A DNA stretch of 51,572 bases from Methylothermaceae bacteria B42 (lineage in GTDB: Bacteria > Pseudomonadota > Gammaproteobacteria > Methylococcales > Methylothermaceae), in assembly GCA_001566965.1 (NCBI GenBank), contig LSNW01000034.1:1-51572 (forward strand), given 5' to 3'. Made by a program: the position numbers and the translations under genes. Positions 27,988 through 37,000 of this stretch are shown one piece after another (position 1 is the stretch's first letter; each line of letters opens with the position of its first letter). The notes beneath the pieces were generated by a model. The model searched no databases and had not been told where the DNA came from. It saw only the letters and a list, made by a program, of their open reading frames with translations.

Positions 27988-30318
27988 TTAATCCGGCTTG
28001 CTCAGCAAGTTGTGGATTTTCTGCAAAGTCCTTTCTACAAACGGTTTCTTTTCCAGTTTTAAAATTCTTGTTTGGCCGTCGAGAATTTCCTGGGCCAGCT
28101 TCTTCAATGGCCGGACAGCAACCTGGATACCTGCCTGGTTGACGAAAATATAGTATGAGGTTTTGGGGCTGAACCAGGATAGCTTGGCCCGGATGGTATG
28201 GCCGGTCTTGGGGATGTCAAACTCAAACCAGGTGCCCAGTTTTATTTTCTGCAGTTGTTGCAGGATATCCTCGAGCTCCATGGGAGGCGGGGTTTTTGCT
28301 TTTTTCTGGCCAGGCAATTCTTCTGGATCGATATCCTGGAGCAGGGGATATTGTTCGGGCGTGATTTCCGGCTCAGGCAGCGGGGTTTTTTCAAGGGCGG
28401 TTTCCAGCATTTTGTGGTGAACCGCAGCCAGCTCTTTCAAAAGTTGCTCGGTCGTATTTTCCGGATCGCCGAGAAGACCCAAGCCATCCCGGATGTCCTG
28501 TTCCAGCGCTGGGATTTTTTTTCTAAATATCTGCTGTTCTTCTGGCGTGTCTTTGGGTTGCACACTCCAGATGATATCTTCGGTAATCTTCAGATGCTGT
28601 TGCCAGATGTCGCTATCGGTACCCTTGCGCAAATAGAGCAGTACCAATAAATTGGCCCAAGGGCCAAAGAGCAGTTTTTCCGCCGCTTTGGGAAGATTTC
28701 TACCTTTGACAATTTTGACCAGATGGCGGGCTACCGTTTGCCGGGCTTCCCGGAGCCGCTCCTGGCCCTTGGCTTTTTCTATGGAGCGTTTTTCCGCCAT
28801 ACGCGCGCGCTGGTGGAAGCTGCGCATGAATTCATCAAACTCTTCCAGAACCTCGGAAAATAGCTCTACGTTGTCGTCAAAGTCCACCAGAATCCGATTG
28901 ACCACATCGCGCATTCTTGAAAAAACCACTTGCTCGTTTTTATCTGTGGCATTGCACAGCGCGCCGGCTTGGGTCAAAGAATTTAACAAGCGGCGAGCTG
29001 GGTGGCGGCGTTTGAAGAAAAACTTCCGGTCCAGCAAAGCCACCTTGAGATACGGTGTGTGCAAGTGACTCAACAAAGCTTTGACAGAATCGGGCAGGTT
29101 GCCGTCATTGAGTACCAACTCAAATAGCATGCCCACCAACTCTATGACATCAGCGTCAGTATGACTGATATTGTGATGCTTGATAAGTTCTGCAAGTTGA
29201 TCGAGTTGGTGAGTAAACTCTTCCTTGATCTGTTCCAGGGAATAAGTGGCAATATTGGCAGGCACCGTCGTTGTCTGGGAGCCGCCGGCTTGAGTCGATG
29301 CGTTAAGCGAGGAAATCAGCTCCTTTAGATTGCTCGATGGTGTCGTGCTGACTGGCTCGTTGGTACTTACGCCACGGCGCTGTCTGAGCAATTGACTGAT
29401 ATTTTCAAAGACTTTATGTTCCTGGGCTTCTTCCCGGGTTTCAGGTTCCGTGGTTTCATCTTGCGGAGGTGGCGGGGAAGGGGAAGCGGTTTTATTGAGA
29501 TTTTTTAAAGCCTCGGCCAATTCATCTTTGGTTTTGGTATCCGCTTCAGGTGTTTCCTCAACTGCTTCTGGTGCCTCTTCAAGATCGGCTTCACTGTTAT
29601 CCACCTTGGGCGGGGCATAGATCGGAGAGTCTTCTAAATTCGGGAGAATGCCCGCTTCAATTAAAGTCCGATTGTAATCTTGATAGATTGCGTCTGCTTG
29701 ACGGAGAACATATTTATCAAAAATTTCGATTAAACCGATTTTGACGCCAGCATCAATTGGGATTTCCAGTATAGATAATGCGACGCGATAAGCATTGCAT
29801 ACGTGTTGCGGCCCACCCGGAAGTAGTTCGCTCCGCTCGCCGGGTTTAGACCCTCCGTTGATGACGGCCAGCCGGTGATTGAGGGTATAAATGTATTCGC
29901 TGTAATTGACGTAAGCGTTGTTGGCGACGGTGTCGAAGGCCAGTTCGATTTCAAAAGATTCTTTTTCAATCAGCGCCAGCTTACTACGCTTGGGTGAGCT
30001 TTCTTCCTCTTTCTTTTGGTTTTCCGTGTATTGATTATGCCCTAGCGTGAAGCGCTCAAACCCCGCTACTAATTCGTTATAAAAGTGCTGCCCCATCGCC
30101 TCGTTTTTGTCAGCAATTTCCTGCTTGACATCCAGGCAATGGGTTTGAAAAACATTGCTTTCCGCATGTTCCGCAAGCTGGGTCAGCTCTTCATCCATGG
30201 CTTCCAACATGCCGTTGAACAGTTCGGAAAACTCATTGACTACTTTTTCCCGGCAAGTGTGAAGTAAATCAACATATCGAGGAAGAACACCGGGATAACT
30301 GGAAGGTTGTGACTGCAT
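27988..30318 (-). CDS. DUF1631 family protein
   Basis: A 776-residue protein recognised as DUF1631: the N-terminal LHTCREKVVNEFSELFNGML region and the conserved middle (KVALLDRKFFFKRRHPARRLLNSL, then MRDVVNRILVDFDDNVELF). A low-complexity Pro/Glu/Thr stretch lies near 235-305. The last 100 residues (GTWFEFDIPKTGHTIRAKLSW, then YYIFVNQAG) resemble a PilZ-like beta barrel and parallel a segment of the 1266-residue protein at 6282-10082 (GDWLEIKHQGEVRPYKLLWI). It carries no GGDEF or EAL domain. DUF1631 proteins are linked to cyclic-di-GMP signalling mainly through such fusions; the role is unknown. AGGAA precedes the ATG. Confidence 0.85.
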   Translation of the reverse strand: MQSQPSSYPGVLPRYVDLLHTCREKVVNEFSELFNGMLEAMDEELTQLAEHAESNVFQTHCLDVKQEIADKNEAMGQHFYNELVAGFERFTLGHNQYTENQKKEEESSPKRSKLALIEKESFEIELAFDTVANNAYVNYSEYIYTLNHRLAVINGGSKPGERSELLPGGPQHVCNAYRVALSILEIPIDAGVKIGLIEIFDKYVLRQADAIYQDYNRTLIEAGILPNLEDSPIYAPPKVDNSEADLEEAPEAVEETPEADTKTKDELAEALKNLNKTASPSPPPPQDETTEPETREEAQEHKVFENISQLLRQRRGVSTNEPVSTTPSSNLKELISSLNASTQAGGSQTTTVPANIATYSLEQIKEEFTHQLDQLAELIKHHNISHTDADVIELVGMLFELVLNDGNLPDSVKALLSHLHTPYLKVALLDRKFFFKRRHPARRLLNSLTQAGALCNATDKNEQVVFSRMRDVVNRILVDFDDNVELFSEVLEEFDEFMRSFHQRARMAEKRSIEKAKGQERLREARQTVARHLVKIVKGRNLPKAAEKLLFGPWANLLVLLYLRKGTDSDIWQQHLKITEDIIWSVQPKDTPEEQQIFRKKIPALEQDIRDGLGLLGDPENTTEQLLKELAAVHHKMLETALEKTPLPEPEITPEQYPLLQDIDPEELPGQKKAKTPPPMELEDILQQLQKIKLGTWFEFDIPKTGHTIRAKLSWFSPKTSYYIFVNQAGIQVAVRPLKKLAQEILDGQTRILKLEKKPFVERTLQKIHNLLSKPD

Positions 30319-30636
30319 GCAAAATTCCTGTTAGCACTTGAATAGCAGCTGGGGTTGGCTGAATTTGTAAAGCAAAGCTGTTGAATACTAGATACGAGTT
30401 GTGAAGACTTATTAAATAAGAAGATTATAGCTCATGCAGGCAACAAAATTCAGAGGTTGTCTTTGAACAAACGTAAAGGATAGACGTATGTATTTACTGA
30501 ATGATAGTGCATTAATTTTTAAGTATAGCACCAGCCTAGAAGGCCATAGCAACTAGACGGAGAAGTATTTTTACAAAGTCACCATTGCTTTTGCACTTTT
30601 TAAAAATCAATTGAATAGGGAATTTAAAAAGATTTG
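30319..30636. other. AT-rich intergenic region without a gene
   Basis: 318 bases between two minus-strand genes, serving as the upstream region of the DUF1631 gene and the downstream region of the thioesterase gene. I found no open frame with coding character, no convincing hairpin plus T-run and no repeat. Confidence 0.4.
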
Positions 30637-31125
30637 CTAAATTTCTCCCTTTGTATGCAGCGTCTTGATTTTATTGGCAGCTTCCTTGCGTAAGGTGCGG
30701 CGGATCTGGGCGGCACGGTGGCGTCTTTTTTCCAGGTCGGTTTCCAGTTCCAGAGGGGGAACAGGAATGGAGCGCCCCTGTTCGTCCTTGGCCACCATCG
30801 TGAAGTAGCAAGATGTGGTATGACGTTTGCTGCGGGAAGTGATATCTTCTGCAATAACCTTAATACCCACTTCCATGGATGTGCGTCCGGTATAATTGAT
30901 ATGGGCCTTGAAAGTCACCAGTTCTCCCACATGAATGGGTTCTTTGAAGAACACCATGTCCAGTGCGGCAGTCACCACATAGCTGCCGCAGTAGCGTGCG
31001 GCGCAGGCGTAAGCGACTTGATCGAGCAATTTCAGCAATGCGCCCCCGTGGACCTTGCCGGCAAAATTGGCCATGTCTGGCGTCATCAAAACTGTCATGT
31101 GCAAGCTTTTTTCTTGATTGGGCAT
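30637..31125 (-). CDS. Acyl-CoA thioesterase (hotdog fold)
   Basis: A 162-residue hotdog thioesterase of the YciA/BACH type, which hydrolyses acyl-CoA to free fatty acid and CoA. Diagnostic segments are MANFAGKVHGGALLKLLDQVAY (approximate residues 18-40, given here as MANFAGKVHGG and LLKLLDQ) and DMVFFKEPIHVGELVTF, with TSCYFTMVAKDEQGRS near 100. The C-terminal 40 residues are charged and helical. Its ATG is only 20 bases from the ppsA ATG on the other strand, so one of the two promoters must lie inside a gene. ATG at 31098 is a shorter alternative start. Confidence 0.9.
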   Translation of the reverse strand: MPNQEKSLHMTVLMTPDMANFAGKVHGGALLKLLDQVAYACAARYCGSYVVTAALDMVFFKEPIHVGELVTFKAHINYTGRTSMEVGIKVIAEDITSRSKRHTTSCYFTMVAKDEQGRSIPVPPLELETDLEKRRHRAAQIRRTLRKEAANKIKTLHTKGEI

Positions 31126-31145
31126 AACAAATTCAGGAGTCAGTG

Positions 31146-33545
31146 ATGAGTTATCGTTTCATCCGCTTTTTTGCAGAGTTGAGTATAGATGATGTGCCAC
31201 TGGTAGGGGGGAAGAATGCTTCCTTGGGTGAAATGTACCGGCAGTTAACCCCTAAAGGCGTCAAAGTTCCCAATGGCTTTGCGATTACCGCCGAAGCTTA
31301 TCGGTATGCCTTGGAAAAAGCTGGCGCCTGGGAAGCTTTGCATCAGGCATTGGATGGCCTTGATCCCACCAATGTGGAAGACTTGAAACGGCGAGGACGC
31401 CGGGCGCGGCAGATTGTGTATGAGGCCGGTTTGCCCGAGGAGTTGCGGGAAGAAATTCTTGCCGCTTACGCTGAGCTGGAGAAAGAATTCGGACCGGAAT
31501 TGAGCGTGGCCGTGCGTTCCTCTGCCACCGCGGAAGATTTGCCTACCGCCAGCTTTGCCGGCCAGCAAGAGACTTTTCTCAATATCCGTGGCGGGGAGGC
31601 GCTTCTGGATGCAGTGCGCCGCTGTTTTGCCAGTCTGTTTACGGACCGCGCCATTCATTACCGGATCGACCAGGGATTCGATCACTTCAAAGTCGCTTTG
31701 TCCGTGGGCGTACAAAAAATGGTGCGTTCCGATCTTGCCGCCAGCGGGGTGATGTTTTCCCTGGATACAGAAACCGGCTTCCGGGATGTGGTGTTTATCA
31801 CGGGCAGTTATGGTTTGGGGGAAAATGTGGTGCAGGGAGCAGTGGACCCGGATGAGTTTTATGTCTTCAAGCCCACTTTCAAGCAAGGTTACAGGGCGGT
31901 GCTGCGGCGGCGGTTAGGGTCGAAAAAGATCAAGATGATCTATGCCGAAGGGGGGCGCAATACCACTCGCAATGTGCCCACGCCCAAGGCGGACCAAGAG
32001 CGTTTTTGTATTAGTGACGACGATGTATTTGTCCTGGCGGACTATACCATCATTGTGGAGGATCACTATGGCCGGCCCATGGATCTGGAATGGGCGAAGG
32101 ATGGCATTGATGGACAGATATATTTGGTCCAGGCCCGCCCGGAAACCGTCGCTTCCCAGAAACGGGCCCAGATTCTGGAAGAATATCGCTTGACTGGGAC
32201 CGGTAAAGTATTGATTGAAGGCCGCGCCGTGGGGACCAAAATCGCTACGGGCAAGGTGCATGTCATCGAGGATGTCTCTCAACTCCATCAATTTCGTCCC
32301 GGCGAGGTTTTGGTGGCCGATACCACCACGCCGGATTGGGAACCGGTGATGAAAACCGCCGCCGCCATTGTCACCAACCGGGGCGGGCGGACTTGTCATG
32401 CGGCCATCGTTGCGAGGGAATTGGGCATTCCCGCCGTGGTGGGGACTGGCAATGTCACCGAGGTGCTGACAACCGGTCAATTGGTGACGGTTTCCTGCGC
32501 CGAGGGGGATGTGGGCCGGGTCTATGAAGGCGAGGTGCCATTTGAAGTCATCACCACGGATTTGTCCCAATTGCCCCGGCCGGATACGGAAATCATGATC
32601 AACCTGGGCAATCCCGACTTGGCGTTCCAAACTTCGTTTCTACCCAACGACGGCGTGGGTCTGGCGCGGATGGAATTTATCATCAACGAATATATCAAGG
32701 TCCATCCCATGGCCTTGGTACATCCCCACCGCGTCAAGGACGAAACAGAGCTCAAAATGATCGCCAAACTCACTCGCGGCTATGACGATCCGGAAGAATT
32801 TTTCGTCCGCACTTTGGCGGAAGGGGTGGGGACCATTGCCGCGGCTTTTTATCCCAAGCCGGTAGTGGTTCGGATGTCTGATTTCAAAACCAATGAATAC
32901 GCCTCGCTTGTGGGGGGGCGCTGGTTCGAGCCGGAAGAAGCCAATCCCATGCTAGGCTTCCGTGGTGCTGCCCGTTATGCCCATCCCGCCTACGAGGAAG
33001 GCTTTGCCCTGGAATGCCAAGCCATGAAGCGGGTCCGGGAAATGATGGGGCTTACCAATGTGATTTTGATGCTGCCGTTCGTCCGCCGGGTGGAGGAAGC
33101 CAAGCGGGTGTTGTCGAAAATGGCGGAACTGGGACTGAAGCGGGGGGAAAAGGATCTGAAAATCTACTGCATGTGCGAAATCCCCAACAATGTCGTGTTG
33201 ATTGACGACTTTGCCCAGCACTTTGATGGCTTTTCTATCGGCTCTAACGATTTAACCCAGTTGACGTTGGGGGTGGACCGGGATTCCGAACTGGTGGCGT
33301 TCGATTATGATGAACGTGACCCCGGGGTAAAGGCCATGATTATGCTGGCGATTGAAGGTTGCCGCCGCAATCAGGTGCATTCTGGATTATGCGGCCAAGC
33401 GCCGTCGGACTACCCGGAAATGGCGGAATATCTCGTGGAGTGTGGAATCGATTCCATCAGTTTGAATCCAGATACCCTGCTGCAAACCACCCGTTTAATT
33501 CTCGAAGTGGAAAAGCGGTTGGGCCGGAGGCCGAGAATCCAATGA
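31146..33545 (+). CDS. ppsA: Phosphoenolpyruvate synthase
   Basis: A 799-residue enzyme converting pyruvate and ATP to phosphoenolpyruvate, AMP and phosphate, feeding gluconeogenesis. An N-terminal ATP-binding domain (LVGGKNASLGEMYRQL, then SVAVRSSATAEDLPTASFAG) comes first. The swivelling phosphohistidine domain has GGRTCHAAIVARELG with His418. The PEP/pyruvate-binding barrel has MCEIPNNVVL, SIGSNDLTQLTLGVDRDS and HSGLCGQAPSDYP. Length and motifs are complete. AGGAG at 31134-31138 favours ATG at 31146 over GTG at 31143. Its stop overlaps the next gene by ATGA. Confidence 0.97.
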   Translation: MSYRFIRFFAELSIDDVPLVGGKNASLGEMYRQLTPKGVKVPNGFAITAEAYRYALEKAGAWEALHQALDGLDPTNVEDLKRRGRRARQIVYEAGLPEELREEILAAYAELEKEFGPELSVAVRSSATAEDLPTASFAGQQETFLNIRGGEALLDAVRRCFASLFTDRAIHYRIDQGFDHFKVALSVGVQKMVRSDLAASGVMFSLDTETGFRDVVFITGSYGLGENVVQGAVDPDEFYVFKPTFKQGYRAVLRRRLGSKKIKMIYAEGGRNTTRNVPTPKADQERFCISDDDVFVLADYTIIVEDHYGRPMDLEWAKDGIDGQIYLVQARPETVASQKRAQILEEYRLTGTGKVLIEGRAVGTKIATGKVHVIEDVSQLHQFRPGEVLVADTTTPDWEPVMKTAAAIVTNRGGRTCHAAIVARELGIPAVVGTGNVTEVLTTGQLVTVSCAEGDVGRVYEGEVPFEVITTDLSQLPRPDTEIMINLGNPDLAFQTSFLPNDGVGLARMEFIINEYIKVHPMALVHPHRVKDETELKMIAKLTRGYDDPEEFFVRTLAEGVGTIAAAFYPKPVVVRMSDFKTNEYASLVGGRWFEPEEANPMLGFRGAARYAHPAYEEGFALECQAMKRVREMMGLTNVILMLPFVRRVEEAKRVLSKMAELGLKRGEKDLKIYCMCEIPNNVVLIDDFAQHFDGFSIGSNDLTQLTLGVDRDSELVAFDYDERDPGVKAMIMLAIEGCRRNQVHSGLCGQAPSDYPEMAEYLVECGIDSISLNPDTLLQTTRLILEVEKRLGRRPRIQ

Positions 33546-34504
33546 CCCCGATTTCACTCCCCCCCATCACTACTTTGACGCTGAATCCTGCGGTGGATGT
33601 GACCTATGAAATCGACCACTTGGTCAAAAACCAAAAGGTTCATTCCAAAACCAGCCGTTTCGATCCAGGTGGCAATGGCATCAACATCGGCCGGGCGCTC
33701 AAGCGGCTCCAAGTGCCAGCCAAGAACTTTTGCATACTGGCCGGTGAAACCGGGCAGTTCCTGGAACGCTTGCTGGCCCGGCATGTGGAAGATTTTGTGT
33801 ATGTGCGGGTTGCCGGGGAGACCCGTATCAACGGCACGATTATCGAGCTGGACAGCCAATCTCAATATGAAGTCAGCGGTATAGGCCCGCCGCTTGTGTC
33901 CGACGACTTACAACGCTTGTCACAGCAGTTCGTTGAAACTACCGCCGATGGTTATGGGGTTGTGACCGGCTCGATTCCCCAAGGGGTGCCGGAAGACATC
34001 TATGCCTTGCTGATTCATCAAATCCGCGCGGCTGGCGGACGGCCGATACTTGATGCCCATCGTGGGCTATTACGCAAAGGGATAGAAGCGAAACCGTTTC
34101 TGGTCAAGCCCAATCGATATGAACTGGAACAGCTGACCGGCAAATCACTGGAAAACATCGAGACGGTGGTGGCGGAAGCGCGCAGGCTGCACGCCGAGGG
34201 TATCGACTATGTCTGTGTTTCCCTGGGTAGGGAGGGCGCGGTTTTGGTGGGGGATGACATTGCCCTACACGCGCTTCCCCCAAGCGTTCCGGTGCGCTCC
34301 AGCGTGGGAGCAGGCGATTCCATGGTGGCTGGGTTGGTGGCGGGATTTGCCCAAGGTTTACCCGTAGAAGAGACACTGCGCTTGGCAGTGGCCTGCAGTG
34401 CTGGTACGGTAAAGCATCCGGGGACGGAATTATTTTTTGCAGAAGAATTGGCGGCGTTGAAATCAGAAATTCACATCCGGACGCTAGACATCCTGTTTGA
34501 ATAG
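33542..34504 (+). CDS. pfkB: PfkB-type hexose-phosphate kinase (6-/1-phosphofructokinase family)
   Basis: A 320-residue ribokinase-superfamily kinase. The N-terminus TLTLNPAVDVTYEID, the substrate segment FDPGGNGINIGRALKRL, the ATP/anion-hole motif SSVGAGDSMVAGLVAGFAQ (catalytic Asp259) and the NRYELEQLTGK segment match Pfk-2 / 1-phosphofructokinase proteins. It most likely phosphorylates fructose-6-phosphate or a related sugar phosphate; which one cannot be decided from sequence. ATG at 33542 overlaps the ppsA stop, whereas the frame is open from 33359. Pairing of a gluconeogenic synthase with a glycolytic kinase in one operon suggests coordinated control of the phosphoenolpyruvate-hexose direction. 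Confidence 0.85.
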   Translation: MTPISLPPITTLTLNPAVDVTYEIDHLVKNQKVHSKTSRFDPGGNGINIGRALKRLQVPAKNFCILAGETGQFLERLLARHVEDFVYVRVAGETRINGTIIELDSQSQYEVSGIGPPLVSDDLQRLSQQFVETTADGYGVVTGSIPQGVPEDIYALLIHQIRAAGGRPILDAHRGLLRKGIEAKPFLVKPNRYELEQLTGKSLENIETVVAEARRLHAEGIDYVCVSLGREGAVLVGDDIALHALPPSVPVRSSVGAGDSMVAGLVAGFAQGLPVEETLRLAVACSAGTVKHPGTELFFAEELAALKSEIHIRTLDILFE

Positions 34505-34546
34505 ATTTGCAGGTACAAAAACGATGTCTAGAACCTCAGGGCGCTT

Positions 34547-35785
34547 ATGAATTATTTTTCAGAATGTCGGCCAAGATTGCCCGTTGCCTCTGAGGATGGG
34601 GAAAGCCCATTGTCGTTGACTTGTGCGGACGATAATCCCCAAAAACGTCTCCTGTTGGGTTATCCCATTAACTTCAATCCCCCGCCGAAGGCTTTTTTCA
34701 GATGGCGCGAACACCTGTGGAACAAGGGGGTCGGAAGATTTGCCTGGAATAATGGGGGCAATCCCTATCAGCCGGCGCCAGTTTCCTATAATAGCCACGA
34801 ATTTGAGCGGGAATTGATAGAGCGATTTGGCAAAATTTACCGGTTCCCCGCAGGTCGGCTATGGGGATTTTTATCCAACAGCGGCACCGACAGCAACATG
34901 CAAGGCATGTATATGGGGCGGACGCTGCTCAAGGGCAGGACGGGACGTTTGCCCAAGTGTTATTTCACCCGCGAAGCGCATTATTCGATTCAAATTCTAA
35001 CGGATCAATTAGGTCTGGAACGCGTGTTTGTCGATACCTTGCCTGACGCCAGCCTGGACCCCCAAGACCTGGCCCGGAAAATTGCCGCGCATCGCAAAGA
35101 CCCTGTGTTGGTGGTGGCAACGGTAGGCACTACTTTCAAGGGCGGCATCGACAGGATTGAGGCGATTCAAGCGGTGGTGCGGGAGTATCCCGCCTATGTC
35201 CACGTAGATGCCGCATTGTTTGGAGGTTATTTGCCGCATACCCTCTTTGCCCCGGCCATCCACTATTCCGAAGGCAGTGGTTGCAGGCCCCGTTATGATT
35301 CCCTGGCGGTTTCCTGTCATAAATTCTTCGGTTTTCACTCGCCGGCCGGGTTATTCATTACCACCCAAGCGACATTCGATGAATTTAATGCGCTTTTCAG
35401 CCGCATCCACAGTCCCGAATATATCGGTCATGTGCCCGGTACCATTGCCTGCTCGCGGGATGCGGTAAAACCGGCAGAGTTTTTTTATTACGCCAGTCCC
35501 GAAGATTTTGCGCGTCAAGCTGAAGATGTCAAAGCCATGCTGGATAATACCCAGTATTTTCTAAAGGCGTTGCAAGCTCACTTCACCCATCTCTTGCCCA
35601 GACGGGTTTGCGAGGCTTCCAATATTATTTTTTTCAAGCAACCCGCCCCGTGGATAGTCAAAAAATATTCCCTGGCGACCATGAAGCTGGAGGGCGTGGA
35701 TTTTGCCCATGTGGTAGTCATGCCCCATGTCACGCAATCTGTCATAGACGAATTTTTATCGGATTTGGAGCGTTCCCATGGCTGA
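34547..35785 (+). CDS. PLP-dependent decarboxylase, histidine-decarboxylase-like
   Basis: A 412-residue group II pyridoxal-phosphate decarboxylase. Segments match bacterial histidine decarboxylases: WGFLSNSGTDSNMQGMYMGR, REAHYSIQ (His145, ring-stacking), VATVGTTFKGGIDRI, HVDAALFGG (Asp221, pyridine-N partner) and VSCHKFFG (Lys259, Schiff base). The N-terminal 35 residues are extra. It would decarboxylate an L-amino acid, perhaps histidine, but active-site loops around the substrate differ enough that the substrate is open. It lies 42 bases after pfkB and overlaps the PsiE-like gene by 8 bases. An amine-forming enzyme in this carbon-metabolism operon is unexpected. Confidence 0.85.
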   Translation: MNYFSECRPRLPVASEDGESPLSLTCADDNPQKRLLLGYPINFNPPPKAFFRWREHLWNKGVGRFAWNNGGNPYQPAPVSYNSHEFERELIERFGKIYRFPAGRLWGFLSNSGTDSNMQGMYMGRTLLKGRTGRLPKCYFTREAHYSIQILTDQLGLERVFVDTLPDASLDPQDLARKIAAHRKDPVLVVATVGTTFKGGIDRIEAIQAVVREYPAYVHVDAALFGGYLPHTLFAPAIHYSEGSGCRPRYDSLAVSCHKFFGFHSPAGLFITTQATFDEFNALFSRIHSPEYIGHVPGTIACSRDAVKPAEFFYYASPEDFARQAEDVKAMLDNTQYFLKALQAHFTHLLPRRVCEASNIIFFKQPAPWIVKKYSLATMKLEGVDFAHVVVMPHVTQSVIDEFLSDLERSHG

Positions 35786-36224
35786 TTTCGACGCCAGGCG
35801 AATCGGAGTATTAGAAAAGGCCGAACATTATATTTACATGACGGCGGGTTATATCCTGGTCGTTGCTGCGGCGGGACTGCTGGCAATGGCAGTAGTAGAA
35901 ATGGTAAAGCTGCTTCTCGACGGCCACTTTACCGAAGCAATCGTTCAACTTCTGGATCGGGTCCTCCTCGCATTGATGTTGGCAGAGATTATATATACCT
36001 TGGGTCAAATTGCCCGGACCCAGAAATTACAGGTGGCGCCCTTCCTTATTGTGGGTATTATTGCCGCCATTCGCCGCATGCTGATTATTACTGCCGAAAG
36101 TGCCGGTAATGTCGATCTTACCGATCCGGGGTTTCAGGCCATTTTGGTGGAACTGGGCCTGCTTGCCGTGATTATTTTCCTGCTCACCGGCGCCATGCGT
36201 TTAATGCATGGGTGTGAAGATTGA
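35778..36224 (+). CDS. PsiE-family membrane protein (phosphate-starvation-inducible)
   Basis: A 148-residue inner-membrane protein with about four hydrophobic helices (near 18-42, 55-78, 85-108 and 122-142). The segment QKLQVAPFLIVGIIAAIRRMLIIT is the conserved core of the PsiE family (shown here from QKLQVAPF to AIRRM). PsiE is named for induction by phosphate starvation in E. coli; its function is unknown. It overlaps the decarboxylase stop by 8 bases, so translation is coupled. A response-regulator gene follows 49 bases later. Confidence 0.85.
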   Translation: MADFDARRIGVLEKAEHYIYMTAGYILVVAAAGLLAMAVVEMVKLLLDGHFTEAIVQLLDRVLLALMLAEIIYTLGQIARTQKLQVAPFLIVGIIAAIRRMLIITAESAGNVDLTDPGFQAILVELGLLAVIIFLLTGAMRLMHGCED

Positions 36225-36273
36225 ATTCAAACCAAACTATAGCGTTGTTTCAGATTTATTGGATAGTGGGGTA

Positions 36274-36999
36274 ATGGCTTCTCGGCACAGGATTCTGGTG
36301 ATTGATGACGATCCCCATATCGGTGCCTTGCTGCAGGATTATCTGGGCCGTTATGACTTTCAGGTAACCCACGTCGCCCGTGGCCACGAAGGGGTTGAAT
36401 GCCTGCAAAAAGAACTCATGCATTTGGTTGTGCTGGATATACGCCTGCCGGATGAAGACGGTTTCGCATTGCTCAAAAGCATACGGCAACGATGGGACAT
36501 ACCGGTCATTATGTTGACGGGGTTGCAGGAAGAAACTGACCGTGTCGTAGGGTTGGAGCTGGGGGCGGATGATTATCTCACCAAGCCCTTCAGCCCCCGT
36601 GAACTCCTGGCGCGAATCCGGGCAGTGCTACGGAGAAGTGGCAAGCCAGTCCGGTCGCGAGGGCGGATTTATCATTTCGAAAGTCACCGTTTGGATGTAG
36701 ACAAAAGGACTGTCACCTTGGCTGACGGCAAAACCTTGAAACTGACCGCCAGCGAATTCCGTTTGTTGAAGATATTTCTCGACTCTCCGGGCAGGTTGTT
36801 TGACCGGGAAACCCTGCTTGAGCTTTGCCATCCTTATGGTGAAGAAGTTTATGATCGAAGTATCGATGTTCAGATCCTCCGCCTGCGGCGTAAATTAGAG
36901 CAGGATCCAGCCCATCCTCAATTGATTGTGACCGAGCGGGGAGCCGGTTATCGTTTTGCCGCTGACGTAGAAAAAGTGGAGGCCAGTCACCCCCAATGA
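36274..36999 (+). CDS. OmpR/PhoB-type response regulator
   Basis: A 241-residue two-component regulator. The receiver domain (HRILVIDDDPHIG, phosphoacceptor Asp55 in VVLDIRLPDEDG, Lys in DDYLTKPFSPREL) spans about 5-120. The C-terminal winged helix (LKLTASEFRLLKIFLDSPGR, DRSIDVQILRLRRKLE, TERGAGYRFAA) binds DNA. ATG at 36274 is chosen because response regulators start just before the HRILVIDDD strand; the frame is open from an ATG at 36208 inside the PsiE-like gene. No kinase is adjacent; the closest one is on the other strand at 40123-41715. The gene ends 1 base from the convergent cytochrome c gene. Confidence 0.9.
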   Translation: MASRHRILVIDDDPHIGALLQDYLGRYDFQVTHVARGHEGVECLQKELMHLVVLDIRLPDEDGFALLKSIRQRWDIPVIMLTGLQEETDRVVGLELGADDYLTKPFSPRELLARIRAVLRRSGKPVRSRGRIYHFESHRLDVDKRTVTLADGKTLKLTASEFRLLKIFLDSPGRLFDRETLLELCHPYGEEVYDRSIDVQILRLRRKLEQDPAHPQLIVTERGAGYRFAADVEKVEASHPQ

Positions 37000-37000
37000 T

